From Aristolochia californica (Eukaryota; Streptophyta; Magnoliopsida; Piperales; Aristolochiaceae), in assembly GCA_029961685.1 (NCBI GenBank), contig JARWKL010000002.1:32580908-32644907 (forward strand): 64,000 nucleotides of DNA, in the 5' to 3' direction. A program made the position numbers and the translations under genes. Below are positions 40,370-51,859 of the stretch, piece after piece (the stretch's first letter is position 1; each line of letters opens with the position of its first letter). The notes under the pieces were generated by a model. That model made no database searches. It was not told where the DNA came from and saw only the letters and a program-made list of their open reading frames with translations.

Positions 40370-41650
40370 GATGAGATTGAAAGGCAGTGACAGAAAATGC
40401 TAGCCCAGGGTATTATTCAGCCCAGTAGGTCTCCTTTTTCCTCATCGGTATTACTGGTATGCAAGCATGATAAGTTATGGAGGTTTTGTGTTGATTACAG
40501 GCAACTCAATGCGCATACCGTTAAAGATAAATTTCCCATCCCAGTGGTGGAAGAGTTGCAAGATGAGCTACATGAAGCTACTATTTTTATCAAACTCGAT
40601 TTGAAATCTGGCTATCATCAAATCCGAGTTCACCCATCAGATGTGGAGAAAACAGCATTCCGCATGCATCACGGCCATTTCGAGTTCCTCGTAATGTTAT
40701 TTGGTCTCTCAAATGCGCCTTCCACCTTCCAGACCCTCATGAATGAGGTATTTTCCTCTCTCTTGAGGAAATACATTTTGGTATTTTTCGACGATATTTT
40801 GGTCTATAGCAACAGTTGGGAAGAGCATCTTCAGCGCCTTCACCGGGTATTTTCTCTTATCCACTCACATCATTTGGTTTTAAATCAGTCCAAATGTTCT
40901 ATGGGAACTTCCGAAGTGGCATACTTGGGCCACGTTATTTCAGCAGTTGGGGTGAAAGTAGACCAGAGTAAGATATAGGCCGTCACAGATTGGCCTCCTC
41001 CCACATCCATTACAGCCTTAAGGGGATTTTTGGGCCTAGATGGGTATTACAAAAAATTTATTCGCAGCTATGGCCAGATTGCAGCTCCACTCAACAACCT
41101 ACTCAAGAAAAATGCCTTTACCGGGTCAGAGACAGCGGCTCATTCCTTTCAGCAATTGAAAGAAGCCTTATCATCCGCCCCAGTTTTGCAGCTACTCGAC
41201 TTCAATGAGTCATTTGTTGTGGAATGTGATGCTTCGGGGGGCGGTTTTGGTGCAATGTTACACCAACAGGGACACCCAATTGCTTATTTTAGCCGCCAAC
41301 TTGGCCAACACCACCACAAGTTAGCAGCTTATGAGAGGTAATTGATCGGATTAGTGAAAGCTATACAACATTGGTGGCCTCATCTCTGGGGAAGCCCATT
41401 TCTGATTCGTACTGAACATTGCAGCCTCAAGTATCTGCTTGAGCAGTGCCTCACTACCTCACCGCAACAGTATTGGTTAATTAAACTTATGGGGTTTGAC
41501 TTTACTGTAGAGTATAAAACTGGGAGTTTGAATGTGGGGGTTGATGTTTTATCTCGCCGAGACATTCCAAAGCCGCAATTACATGTCATAAGTCAGCCTA
41601 GAGCTCTCTTGTTGGATTCTATACGGGAAGAGGCACAACAATACCCAAAA
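40370..41650 (+). pseudogene. G5 RT-RNase H
   Basis: RT 40397-40975: [33 protein letters not shown]; catalytic acids intact, but MPFG is MLFG. TAG at 40976, then FLGLDGYYKKFIRSYGQIA and RNase H VECDASGGGFGAM. TAA at 41339 replaces the Glu of YERE, then LIGLVKAIQHW and LSRRDI. Gene order and spacing are normal. Confidence 0.92.
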
Positions 41651-43043
41651 ATTATAGCTTTATATCATGAGATTCAACAGGGAACAGCTGCAACCCATTG
41701 GATGGTTAAGGACAACCTGGTCCTCTACAAAAATATAATCTTTCTACACCACACGTCCCCACTGATTCATAGCATTTTAGCCTCCTTCCATGACAGTACA
41801 CATGAGGGCCAACAAAAAACATATTTCCGGATCAGTCGGGAATTTTATTGGAGGAGCATGAAGCGCAGTATAGCCAATTATGTGGCGGCTTGTCAGATTT
41901 GTCAACGGAATAAACTTGAATCATTAAGTCCAGCTGGGTTGCTCCAACCACTTCAGCGGCCGTCACAAGTCTGGTTTGATATTTCTATGGACTTCATAGA
42001 TGGACTTCCCTCTTCGTCAGGAAAATCCGTTATCTTTGTAGTGGTTGATCGTTTCTCAAAGTATTGGCATTTCATCCCTCTGGCGCATCCTTACACTGCA
42101 GCTCAGGTCGCTCAGCTCTTTATCGATAATATTGTCCGCTTACATGGGATGCCAAATTTCCATTACCAGTGACAGGGATGCCATCTTTACCAGTACATTC
42201 TGGAAAGAACTATTCAAGCTGCAGGGCACAACGTTAGCATTCTCTGCAGCCTACCATCCGCAGACTGATGGTCAGACATAAGTCATCAATAGAACAATTG
42301 AAATGTATCTTCGTTATTTCGTGGGGGACTCACCTAAAAGGTGGGTTAAGTGGCTCGCTTGGGCTGAATTCTGTTACAACACCTCCTACCACAGCACACT
42401 CGGCACAACCCCATTCAAGGTAGTAAATGGTAGAGACCCACCCAACCTTTTATCATATGAACCGGGTGCCTCTAAGGTCGGCACTTTGGACCAAGCATTA
42501 GCTGAAAGAGACACCTTGCTCACTGAGGTGAGTACTCATCTCCAGGAGGCACAACATACTATGAAGTAGTATTATGACAAGAAGCACCGGGAAGTCTTCT
42601 TTTCTCCAAGAGATTATGTATGGCTGCATCTCCAACACTACAGGCAGTTGTCGCTAACAGCCTCCAAATACCACAAGCTCTCTCCAAAATATTATGATCC
42701 TTGTCAGGTTATGGACCTCATTGGTACAGTTGCCTATAGCTTGCAACTTCCGCCACAGGCCAAGATTCACAATGTGTTTCATGTCTCCCAACTGAAGGCC
42801 TTTCAAGGTGATTCTCCCTTGCTGCACACACCTCTACCCCACTACATGAGGCACATGTCCTTTCTCATCCAGCACTGGTATTACAAGTTCGCCACATTCA
42901 GGGTGATTGGGAGATCCTAGTGCAATGGGTTGATACTGATCCCAATGACATGACGTGGGAGCCATTAGCTGCGTTCCGCACCCCTACCCCTACATCGAGC
43001 TTGAGGACAAGCTCTTTCTCCAGGAGAGGGGTGATGTTAGTGA
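41651..43043 (+). pseudogene. G5 integrase and chromodomain tail
   Basis: HHCC HDSTHEGQQKTYF ... ACQICQRNK; core MDFIDGLP; a shift near 42160; SDRDAIF; then GQT-stop-VINR, where TAA replaces the catalytic Glu codon (42279-42281). Stop at 42567, then [26 protein letters not shown] shift near 42830 precedes the tail (DWEILVQW, FELEDKLFL equivalents). Just before the LTR, GATGTTAGTGATGTTATGG contains a 7-base duplication. Confidence 0.9.
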
Positions 43044-43481
43044 TGTTATGGACTCCATAGCATCACGAGTTATCCACAGGCATAGGAATTAAATTATATC
43101 AATTTGCTTTTAATGTAATTTCAATTGGTTTGGTTTGGTTTACTTTGTTTGGTTTGATTTAGATGTAATGTAGCGTGAACCACTTGACCTATGGGTCACT
43201 TTTTTAATTCCATCCTTAATCCTATTTAGGGGGACATCAAGGGAAGGAGAAAGCAAGTATTGAGAAAATTAGAGTAAACAGGTCAGATTCTCCCTCAGAG
43301 GTCTAGGTCGGATTCTCCCTCTGAGGTCCAGGTCGAGCTTCCTTCAAAGCTCCATCATTCTATTTGATTTCCATCATTCCATGTTCCAGAAACAAGAATC
43401 CTCTTCCAGCGTCAAGAAAAACCATGGAGGGAAGAGAGGAAAGAAGGGTGACTCGATCCATGGCTCGGGAAGAACCTAATA
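43044..43481 (+). repeat. G5 3' LTR
   Basis: 438 bases, TGTTATGGACTCC to AGAACCTAATA. Longer than the 5' LTR because the GGTTTGGTTT stretch (about 43128-43160) is expanded. ATG at 43423 keeps an open MEGREERRVTRSMAREEPN. Confidence 0.93.
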
Positions 43482-44565
43482 GATTACTTATTGAAATTTC
43501 ATAAATATGATTTCTTATCCTTTATGCTAAACCTCTTGATGAGAATGAAAAATGTCATATTTTATTCCCTTCATGTTTAGGATTTTATAATTATTTGGTG
43601 CCTAAATATACTTTTTATTCTTATATTTAGATTTAGGATGCAAATGGATGCATTAAATGCAAAACAAAGTTAATTGGGCGATTCTGAACAGTTTCGACAT
43701 TGCTTGGTAATATAAGAATAAATCTCTCATTCAAGCTCTGATGGAGATGATTCAATATTCTATGGAATGCCAAGAAAAATTTCTACAACATTTATGTTTT
43801 GACTTTTGACCGATACTGGCTGCATCCAAGTCGACACCGGACTTGAAGTCACAGCACGTTCACCGTGATCCAGACCGGATGCACAAAAAAAAAACCCTAA
43901 ACTGGGAGAAAGAAGGGAAATAAAAAGGAGAGAAGGAGTTCAGCGCCCCTAACCTCATTTTCTCTTCTCCAGCTTATCCTCTCTCTTTTCACTAGTTTTT
44001 TTCTTCAGATTTCTTCAAAGCCCTCTATGGCTAAAGTTTCAGACTTGGTCAAAGGAAATTGAAGCCATCAGAATCAATACTACTGTGAGATCTGATTTGT
44101 TTTCATCATTCAATTTATGTTTTGAGTATCTGATGTTCTTCTGTAATTTTCCTTCATGATTGTCTCGTCTAATCACTAAGAGGCCTACTAGTTTATTACT
44201 TGTTGCAATCTACTGCTAGGTTAGATATCAAATCTGTAATTGTTTGATCCCTCTAACCTGAGAAGCAATCGAGATTTGATGATTTACTGCATCAGGAATT
44301 ATTAGATCTTGAGAAGAACGTTGGACTAAATTAAATGTAGCCTCTTGTGCTTGTGTTTTTTAGCTTCATTGACCTCTCTAATTCTTAAGGTTACTGCTAG
44401 ATTAAACCTTTAGCTCTTGTCTTGGGTTTTTTAGTAGTTAGGATTAATTATTTTTTAATTAACTATGAAAGGAGAGAGGAAGATAGTTCCAATGGTGAAT
44501 ACTCCAGTGTGAATTGATATATGCTTGCATTGATGATCAGTTGTTAAATTTTGATAGTGGATGTT

Positions 44566-45078
44566 TGTTATGGTCCTAGGTTAAGTACTTATGTCTTCCG
44601 CTCCTAACAGGCCGGTCTTTTGGGTAGTATTGGCTAGGGGCTTAAATTTGGTATCAGAGCGGGCTCCTACGTCGCGAGTTCGAGTCCCGGGACGCGCAAA
44701 GGCCAGATTAAAATACTGGTAGGTCGCATCTAGGTATTATCGCGGTTATGCCAGTGTTGTTGCGCCACCGTGGTCGTCGGCTCGCGAAGGTGGGGTGTGA
44801 TGTTATGGTCCTGGGTTAAGTACCTAAGTCTTCCGCTCCTAACTGGCCGGTCTTTTGGGTAGTATTGGGTAGGGGCTTAACATTTCATGTTAAACACCTA
44901 GCCAATACTACTTAAAAGACTGGTCTCATCTAGGTATTATCGCGGTTGGGCCAGTGTTGTTGCGTTGTCGTGGTCGTCGGCTCGTGAAGGTGGGGTGTGA
45001 TGTTATGGTCCTGGGTTAAGTACTATGTCTTCTGCTCCTAATAGGCCGGTCTTTTGGGTAGCATTGGTTCAGGGCTTA
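44566..45078 (+). mobile_element. TRIM with three LTRs
   Basis: Three copies of an 80-base LTR (44566-44646, 44801-44882, 45001-45078), each starting TGTTATGGTCCT. Two interiors of about 154 and 118 bases both end GAAGGTGGGGTGTGA, the purine tract. The first interior has an exact primer site TGGTATCAGAGC (44649-44660) followed by a tRNA-like GCGAGTTCGAGTCCCGGGAC. The second lacks the primer site and instead holds an inverted LTR piece. The left end abuts ATGTT, one half of a target duplication completed at 48619-48623. Confidence 0.85.
44851..44919. repeat. Hairpin at TRIM LTR2 end
   Basis: 44851-44883 (end of LTR2) and 44887-44919 are inverted repeats: 33-base arms, about five mismatches, 3-base loop TTC. 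The second arm is an inverted copy of the LTR end that replaced the primer site. Confidence 0.85.
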
Positions 45079-46184
45079 TATCAGGATATTCAGTAAGGGA
45101 CAACAGCTAGTCATTGGACGATTCAGGATCGTCTTATCCTATACAAAAACAAGATTTTATGCATCACACGTCCCCACTTCTTCACACCATTTTGTCCTCT
45201 CCCCATGGTAGCACACATGAAGGTCGACAGAAAACATATTTCCAAATCAGTCGGGAATTTTATTGGAGGGGTATGAAGAGCACAATTGCTGATTATGTAG
45301 CTGCTTGTCAGATTTGTCAATGAAACAAGGCCGAATCTTTAAGTCCTGCTGGTCTACTACAACCTCTGCAGCTACTGTCTCAAATCTGGTCCAACATTTC
45401 CATGGATTTCATTGATGGCCTTCCAACTTAATCAGGTAAATCCGTGATATTAGTTGTGGTTGACCATTTTTCAAAATATGGTCACTTCATTTCTTTGGCA
45501 CACCCATATACTGCTGTTCATGTAGCTCTGTTATTTATGGACCACATTGTCCCATTACACGGAATTCCAGCATCCATTATCAGTGACATGGATGCCATTT
45601 TTACCAGTACCTTTTGGAAAGAATTATTCAAGTTACATGGCACCCAATTGGCATTCTCTTCTGCATATCATCCACAGACTGATGGACAAACCAAGGTCGT
45701 CAATCGTATGATCAAAATGTATCTTCGCTGTTTTGTGGGGCACTCACCTAAACAGTGGGTTAAGTGGCTTTCTTGGGCAGATTTTTTCTATAGCACCTCT
45801 TACCACAACACACTAGGAACTACTCCTTTCGGGGTAGTTTATGGCAGAGATCCACATCATTTGTTATCCTATGAACCAAGGGCATCCAAAGTGACCACTT
45901 TGGACCAAGCGTTAGCTGAAAGAGACGCTATGCTCACTGAGGTGCGTACTAATCTCCAGGAGGCCCAGCACTCTATGAAGTTCTATTATGATAAGAATCA
46001 CCAAGAGGTATATTATTCCCTAGGAGATTATGTGTAGTTAAAGCTCCAACACTACCGCTAGCTGTCACTGACTGCCTCCAAGTGCCACAAGCTTTCTCCA
46101 AAATATTATGGTCCATTGGCCCCGTGGCCTACCGCTTGCAGCTACCACCCGAGGCAAAGATACATAATGTATTTCATGTATCCC
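45079..46184 (+). pseudogene. Gypsy integrase, plus strand, G3 family
   Basis: Starts at TATCAGGATATTCAG, matching the G3 region between RNase H and integrase, and runs through SSPHGSTHEGRQKTYF ... ACQICQ, SDMDAIF (SDRD expected), GQTKVVNR (Glu is Lys), YDKNHQEVYYSLGDYV and KIHNVFHVS up to the N gap. Both the second acidic motif context and the catalytic Glu are altered, so it is inactive. It points opposite to the gag-RT half on the other side of the gap. Confidence 0.88.
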
Positions 46185-46284
46185 NNNNNNNNNNNNNNNN
46201 NNNNNNNNNNNNNNNNNNNNNNNNNNNNNNNNNNNNNNNNNNNNNNNNNNNNNNNNNNNNNNNNNNNNNNNNNNNNNNNNNNNN
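46185..46284. other. Assembly gap (100 N)
   Basis: Exactly 100 N, the usual placeholder for a gap of unknown size. Protein frames across it are meaningless. Confidence 0.99.
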
Positions 46285-46725
46285 GCCCGATTTCAAATCT
46301 AACTTGCTAAAAATTGTAGCACCATGTAACTCATCCAGCAACTCGTCCACCACTGGGATGGGGAACTTGTCTTTAATTGTATACAAATTGAGTTGCCTGT
46401 AGTCGACACAAAACCTCCATGATTTATCCTTTTTGTGGACCAGTAAAATAGGGGATGAGAAGGGAGACCTACTGGGCTGGATAACTCCCTGAGCGAGCAT
46501 ATTCAAGCACTGTCTTTCAATTTCATCTTTCTGTATATGTGGGTAACGATAAGGATGCACCACCACTGGATAGGTTCCCAACTTCAAACGAATGCGGTAA
46601 TCACAGTGACACACTGGTGGTAGACCAGTAGGGTCATTAAATAAATCCGCAAATGTTGTAAGTAATGGAGATAACTTACAATCACTAGTGCTTTGAATCT
46701 GGAAAGTGTGAAGTGCACTGGGCAC
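46285..46725 (-). pseudogene. G3b RT start
   Basis: Reads [56 protein letters not shown], then the gap. Unlike G3, the protease-RT linker is open here (HIQKDE instead of HI-stop-KDE), so this half-copy keeps the ancestral state at that site. Confidence 0.9.
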
Positions 46726-46796
46726 CTGTGCTTAATACCCTGCAAAGTAATCTGGCCCTATTGTGCTGTAAATGTCATAGTCCGAGCCTGAAAATC

Positions 46797-47297
46797 TCAC
46801 AATATAGGGCCTAATAGCTGAAGCCATTTTACCCTGAGAACCAAATCAAATCCTACCAAAGGAATGACCAGTAAGTCAGCCTTAAATGAATGTCCCTCAA
46901 TAGTAAAAGGGGTGGCTACACATAATCCAACACTGGCAATTTTAGCCCCATTGGCCACTGAAACCGAGAGACCCTTTTGTTGTTGGATTTCTAATCCCAA
47001 TTATTTCGCTACAGGCTCAATGATAAAATTATGTGTGCTGCCAGAATCAACTAAAGCAAGTAACTGGAGATGGTGTAACTTGGCCTTTACCTGCATGGTA
47101 TTAGAACTACGCAGGCCATGCATGGCATGGATGGAGAGCTCTGGGTCTTGTTGTTCCTCTTCAACAGTATCATCTTTAGGAAGCACTTCTGGACCCACTT
47201 CCCAAAGTTCTACACTGAATAATCTTTTGTCGGTATGTCCTGGGAGAAATTGTTCATCACAATTAAAACAGAGGCCCTTGGCCTTTCTTGCATCCAT
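46797..47297 (-). pseudogene. G3b zinc knuckle and protease
   Basis: Knuckle CFNCDEQFLPGHTD with the last Cys changed (position expected C reads D). Protease LVDSGSTHNFIIEPVAK, stop, then GLEIQQQKGLSVSVANGAKI, IEGHSFKADLLVIP, FDLVLRVKWLQLL. The stop lies between 47001 and 46998. Confidence 0.88.
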
Positions 47298-47308
47298 TTC
47301 CTATTTAG

Positions 47309-48279
47309 TCAAGAACTTACGTGGAAGATTGTGAGGGGGCACACTTGTAGACTGCTCTGCACTGTTAGGGGCAGAAGACCCAAAACGTGGCCCAGATGCA
47401 GTACCCGGTAGTCTGTTGGTCTTCGGCCTAATGATTCCCTTAGAACTCTTTGTTTCTGTTCCATAGCCCTGGCATAATTCATGGTTGAGTCCAAGTCTAT
47501 AGGACCAAGTAATTCCACTTCCACGAGAACCGACTCAGTCAAGCCCGCATTAAAGATTTGAACATGCAGGTGAGGAGGAACAAATTCACTCGCGCGGGCC
47601 AACCTTTCATGAAATGTTTTTTGGTACAATTCTAAAGTGCCAATCTGTTTATAGTTGATCAATTCCCCCACTTGGTTGGTACTAGCTGGAGGTCCAAACC
47701 TCATCTGGCAAGCATGTTTAAAATTTAGCCAATCCTGAGTCGAATGGACATTTCGGTAGTGATGGAACCACATGAGCGCTTCATCGAGCAGGTGGTAGGC
47801 GGCCAACGTGACCTTGTCCACATCCAACATTTTTTTATGATAGAAAAATTGTTCACATTTCGTAAACCAAAGTAAAGGAACGTTTGAGACATCATATGTA
47901 GGAAAATTGAGTTTAAAGTACCTGGGAACCGTAGTTGGTCCTTGTGAGTGAGCAGCCATAGGAATAGTTTCTGGGCGAAGTAGTGGGGGTGGTGTGCAGC
48001 CGGTGGTTGAGAGTTTGTTGCTGGTGGTGGCGCTTCCAATTGAAGTGCTGCAAGCTGGTGGATGACGGTTTGGAGAGAAGTTTCCAGTGTGTGCAATGAA
48101 TTATTGATGTTAGTAATTTCAGCACCTTGATGCGTGGACCTTTATTGAAGATCTAAAAGCACTTGACGTATGTCCTCTGGAGAAGAGGAGTCATCGAGGG
48201 TGGACCTGTCTGATACCACGTTGTTAGGATCCTCACTAGCCATGGATCTTGTCATATTCCTCTCTTCTCTTCCTTCCAT
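47309..48279 (-). pseudogene. G3b gag
   Basis: The LTR-borne start at 48279 reads MEGREERNMTRSMASEDPN and crosses the primer site as NVVSDRSTLDDSSSPEDIR. A stop near 48145, then frameshifted coiled region (NSLHTLETSLQTVIHQLAAL) and, in an open 216-codon frame from 47959, the capsid: YFKLNFPTYDVSNVPLLWF, YHLLDEALMWFHHY, RFGPPASTNQVGELINYK. Similar to G3 gag throughout. Confidence 0.88.
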
Positions 48280-48618
48280 TTCTTGCTTGACGTAGGGATA
48301 GATTGATGGATTGATGTAAAGAAGAAATTCGGAAAGGGGATTTGGTGAAAAAGGGGGAGAGCTTGAAGGAGCTCTCGACCTATTACTTTAATTTACTCTA
48401 GGCTAATTTGATAATTCAATGGTTACCTTTCATTAACCTAGTCGTCCCCTTGAATAGGGTTGAGGACGCCAAATACAATTCAGACCCTTGGGTTACTAGT
48501 TCAAGCCAAATAAATTGTAAACCAAATCCAAACCAAAATCAATTACATGAAAATTGAAAACCATATTAATTAATTCCTACGCCTGTTGGTAACTCGTTAT
48601 GCTATTGAGTCCAAAACA
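48222..48618 (-). repeat. G3b 5' LTR
   Basis: 397 bases; plus-strand ends TGTTAGGATCC and GTCCAAAACA. Primer site (minus TGGTATCAGAC) at 48208-48218. Confidence 0.9.
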
Positions 48619-48875
48619 ATGTTGACTTAGACCAAGGTTTTCTCTTTTGATTGATTTTGATTCTTTTAATTTAAGTTGTTTCTAATTTATTTTTCTTAAA
48701 AGTGTTTTCATTAAACTCAACGCCCCCCCCCCCCCCCCCCCCCCCCCTCCATCCTTATTCATGGAGCATAAAAGTAGACTAATCACTCTTCATGGTCGAT
48801 CCTTACACGCAATACTACAAATATTTTTAGGAGTATAGGTTTTATTTTTGGTTGCCTTCAACAGCTTACATATTT

Positions 48876-48891
48876 TGGTGTCATTGCCAGG
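48876..48891 (+). promoter_or_regulatory. G7a primer-binding site
   Basis: TGGTGTCATTGCCAGG, a decayed form of TGGCGCCGTTGCCGGG, which is complementary to tRNA-Asp and typical of Athila/Tat elements. Confidence 0.75.
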
Positions 48892-49129
48892 AAGTGATTC
48901 TAGTTGATTTTGTGCTTCTTGTAATCATTATTTTGTTCTAGAAATTTTTGAAAAAAAATATCGGTAGTTTTTCCTTGTTACGATTTTGGCAGAATTCTAA
49001 CTCGGAAGCCAAATTCCACTGTTTTCAAGGGTTTTTAGAATTTTTATTTTTTCGTTATTCTAGATTTTTCTTGATTTTTTTTTCATGTTTTATTAGAGTT
49101 CCCTTGATTGTTTATGATTGTAAATCGAT

Positions 49130-50500
49130 CTTCGTGATTTGCAATGCGATCCAGAAATAGAGAGAACTTTGTGCAAGTTAAGGAGAGAAGCTTGGAGAAA
49201 TTCTGAAGAGAATGATCTAGCTCTTGATTCCCCATTTGATAACAAACCTGATTTAGAGGAGGAGGAAGTCATAGTGGGAAATTGAACTTTGACAGAGCTT
49301 GCAGCCCCTGATTTGAATCAACCACCCTTATGCATAATGTTCCTTACTTTAGATGCTACTACTACATTTGAATTAAAATCTGGACTAATACATCTCTTTC
49401 CCATTTTTCATAGTCTTTCAGGTGAAGACCCTGTCAAGCATCTAAAGGAATTTCATGTGGTTTGCACGAGTATGAAACCCACGGGGGTGACTGAAGAGCA
49501 AATTAAATTATGAGCTTTTCTGTTTTCTTTGAAGGATTCACTAAGGATTGGCTCTATTATCTACCTTTGTGAATATCACCACATGGGATGAGATGAAGAG
49601 ATTTTTTTTGGAGAAATATTTCCCAACTTCAAGGGCGGCCTACATTCGAAAACAAATTTGCAGTGTAAGGCAGCATAACGGAGAGACCCTACACGAATAT
49701 TGGGAATGTTTCAAGAAATTATGTGCAAGCTTCCCCATCATCAGATTAGTGAGCAACTTCTTATCCAGTATTTCTATGAGGGCCTTCTACCCACTAATAG
49801 GAGCAAGATAGATGCTGCAAGTGGAGGAGCTTTGGTGGATAAAACTCCCAAGGCCACGAGAAACTTCATTGCAAATATAGCGGCCAATTGTCAACAATTT
49901 GGCACAAGGCTTGGCCTTCCATCTAAGAATGTTAATGAGGTAAATATTTCCTCCCTTGAACAACAAATTGCAAGTCTAACTTTTCTTGTTCGTCAAATGG
50001 TTGTAGGTAATACACAAATAGTGAAGGCTTGTGGGATTTATTAAGTAGTGGGGCATCAACGGATATGTGCCCAACTCTTCAAGAAAATCCCACTGAGCAA
50101 GTGAATGTGGCGGGTGGTTTTCCTGGACAACCGCAACGGAAGTATGATCCCTATTCAAACACTTATAACATGGGATGGAGGGATCATCCCAACCTTAGCT
50201 ATGGCAATCCACAAGTTAATCAGCCCGCGACTCAAAATCACCCCAAGTTACCAGCAATATAAGCAGCCATATCCCCCTAGACATCAACCTGGCCAAACTT
50301 CAAATTCTGTTATGTCTTTAGAAGATATTGTTAAGTCTATTGCCACAAACACTTTGAAATTTCAACAGGAGAGGAAACAATTTCAACAAGAGGCAAGGGC
50401 CAATATTCAAAGTTTGGACAATCAGATGAGTGAGATGACAACCGCAATTAGTCGGCCAAAGGAGCAAATTTGGAGAAATTACCCTCTCAAATGGTAGTAA
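49130..50500 (+). pseudogene. G7a gag
   Basis: Athila/Tat-type Gag with several stops and shifts: LDSPFDNKPDLEEEE, VKHLKEFHVVCTSMKPTGV, WDEMKRFFLEKYFPTSRAA, ETLHEYWECFKKLC, SEQLLIQYFYEGLLPTN, NVNEVNISSLEQQIASL. The knuckle that is CGICSLVGHPTDMC in G7c reads CGIY here and is followed by a stop. A Pro/Gln-rich C-terminus and a helical stretch (ARANIQSLDNQMSEM) follow. Confidence 0.88.
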
Positions 50501-51174
50501 ATCCAAGAGAAAATGCAAGTGCAATCTTTTTTAGAAGTAGTAAAGAGGATGAGATTCTAGTAGAGGCATCCCCTACATTGTCGGAGCAGGAAAAGAAGAA
50601 AAATGTCATTTTAGACAGGAACGTTCCCAATGATGATGACGTACCTAAGCGTAAGTTTCCACCTCTTTTTTATTATAAACCAGTTCCTCCTTTTCCTAAG
50701 GCTTTGGCAGATTCTAGAAAAGATGAGCAAATTAAAGATTTATATGAGACTTTTCGTAGACGTGAGGTAAATATTCCACTTTTAGATGCTAATAAACAAG
50801 TGCCTCATTATGCTAAATCCCTAAAAGAACTATGCACAATTAAGAGGAAACATAAAATTAAAGGATGTGAGAAGGCGAGAGTAGGGGAGAATATTTCTGA
50901 AATTATACAAAGAAAACTCCATGCGAAGTGCAAAGATCCAGGTATGTTTACTATCCCTTGTACGTTAGGTACCACCATATGTGAGAAGGCCATGATAGAT
51001 TTAGGAGCTTCGATTAATGTCATGCCATATTCTATATATGCTTCTTTAAAACTTGGACATTTGAATAAAACAGGTCTTGTGATTCAATTGGTTGATCAAT
51101 CTAATGCCTATCCTAAGGGTGAAGTTGAGGTTGTTATTGTGCAAGTTAATGATTTGATTTTCCCTACTGATTTC

Positions 51175-51566
51175 TATTGATTTTCAAGACTCCACGAATT
51201 TAGCTCATGTAGAAAAAGGAAAAGAAACCCATTGGGAGAAAACTGGAGGAAGATGGTTTATGGAATTGATTATTCCTAACCCCTCCCCCCCCCCCCCCCC
51301 CCCCCCCCCTCCGAGCTCTATTTATAGATTTATGAAACTACTATATTACAATAATACCCCTGAACTTAGGGTTTATGGTTTTAACCCTGGAACTTTAGCT
51401 TAATTACATCAATGTCACCTCTATGAGATGACCCTTTATTTACCATCCTGCCATCAATGTATGTGGGCCTATGAGCCTTCTCCTTGATCTATGGACCTTG
51501 AGCCCATCTTCTATATCTCTTGGATCCATGGGTCTTCCTTGGTCTTATGGGCCCTGTCTTCCAACA
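51175..51566 (-). repeat. C3 3' LTR with poly-C expansion
   Basis: TATTGATTTTCAAG (TG mutated to TA) to GTCTTCCAACA. A run of 25 C at 51285-51309 is absent from the other LTR, which has CCCTCCCTC there. Minus-strand TATA box at 51319-51326. Confidence 0.9.
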
Positions 51567-51859
51567 CTCCCCCTCAAGCTGGGGGTGAGACAACAGCATG
51601 AACTCCTAGCTTGCTGCAAATGATGTATAGAATCTTTCTTGTACAATATGCCTTCATCTTCCAACACTCCCCCTCATGCTGGTGCTCTCGTTCATGAGGC
51701 CCAGCTGGTATAATATCTGTAAGAGTAAATCACTCCTAGCTGCTAAGACATTGCTCTGAAGTGTCCACCTCCATCACCATGTCCCTCCACAGGACAACGA
51801 TTCTCAAGTGGTAGAGTAATATATGATATTAATGGGGAGAAGTAACATAAATATAATAA

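Larger units (their letters stand above)
38192..43481 (+). mobile_element. Gypsy element G5
   Basis: 5,290-base plus-strand element with LTRs 38192-38610 and 43044-43481 and a perfect target duplication GATTA (38187-38191, 43482-43486). Full gypsy order gag-protease-RT-RNase H-integrase-chromodomain tail. Closely related to G3. It carries many stops, an altered protease site and a stop in place of the integrase catalytic Glu, so it is inactive. Confidence 0.95.
46285..48618 (-). mobile_element. Gypsy G3b, gag to RT half
   Basis: Minus-strand relative of G3: 5' LTR 48222-48618, primer site, gag, knuckle, protease and the first part of RT, ending at the gap. Right of the LTR, ATGTT at 48619-48623 completes a target duplication with 44561-44565. 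The 3' half that should follow is absent or lies in the gap. Confidence 0.9.
43537..48870 (+). repeat. G7a 5' LTR (Athila/Tat-type), interrupted
   Basis: Starts TGATGAGAATG and ends near GCTTACA before a primer-binding site. Without the insertion 44566-48618 and one ATGTT copy it is about 1,276 bases, close to the second LTR at 55913-57161 (about 1,249). A run of 25 C lies at 48723-48747; the other LTR has 12 C at the same place. Confidence 0.88.

Noticed and set aside
44640..44700. tRNA gene at GCGAGTTCGAGTCCCGGGAC
   Set aside because: Only a T-arm-like word is present, without the other arms; it follows a primer-binding site within a TRIM.
44566..45078. Cassandra-type TRIM carrying 5S rRNA
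   Set aside because: I find no 5S internal promoter words in the 80-base LTR.
46082..46402. Frames running through the N block
   Set aside because: They cross the 100-base gap and have no meaning as proteins.
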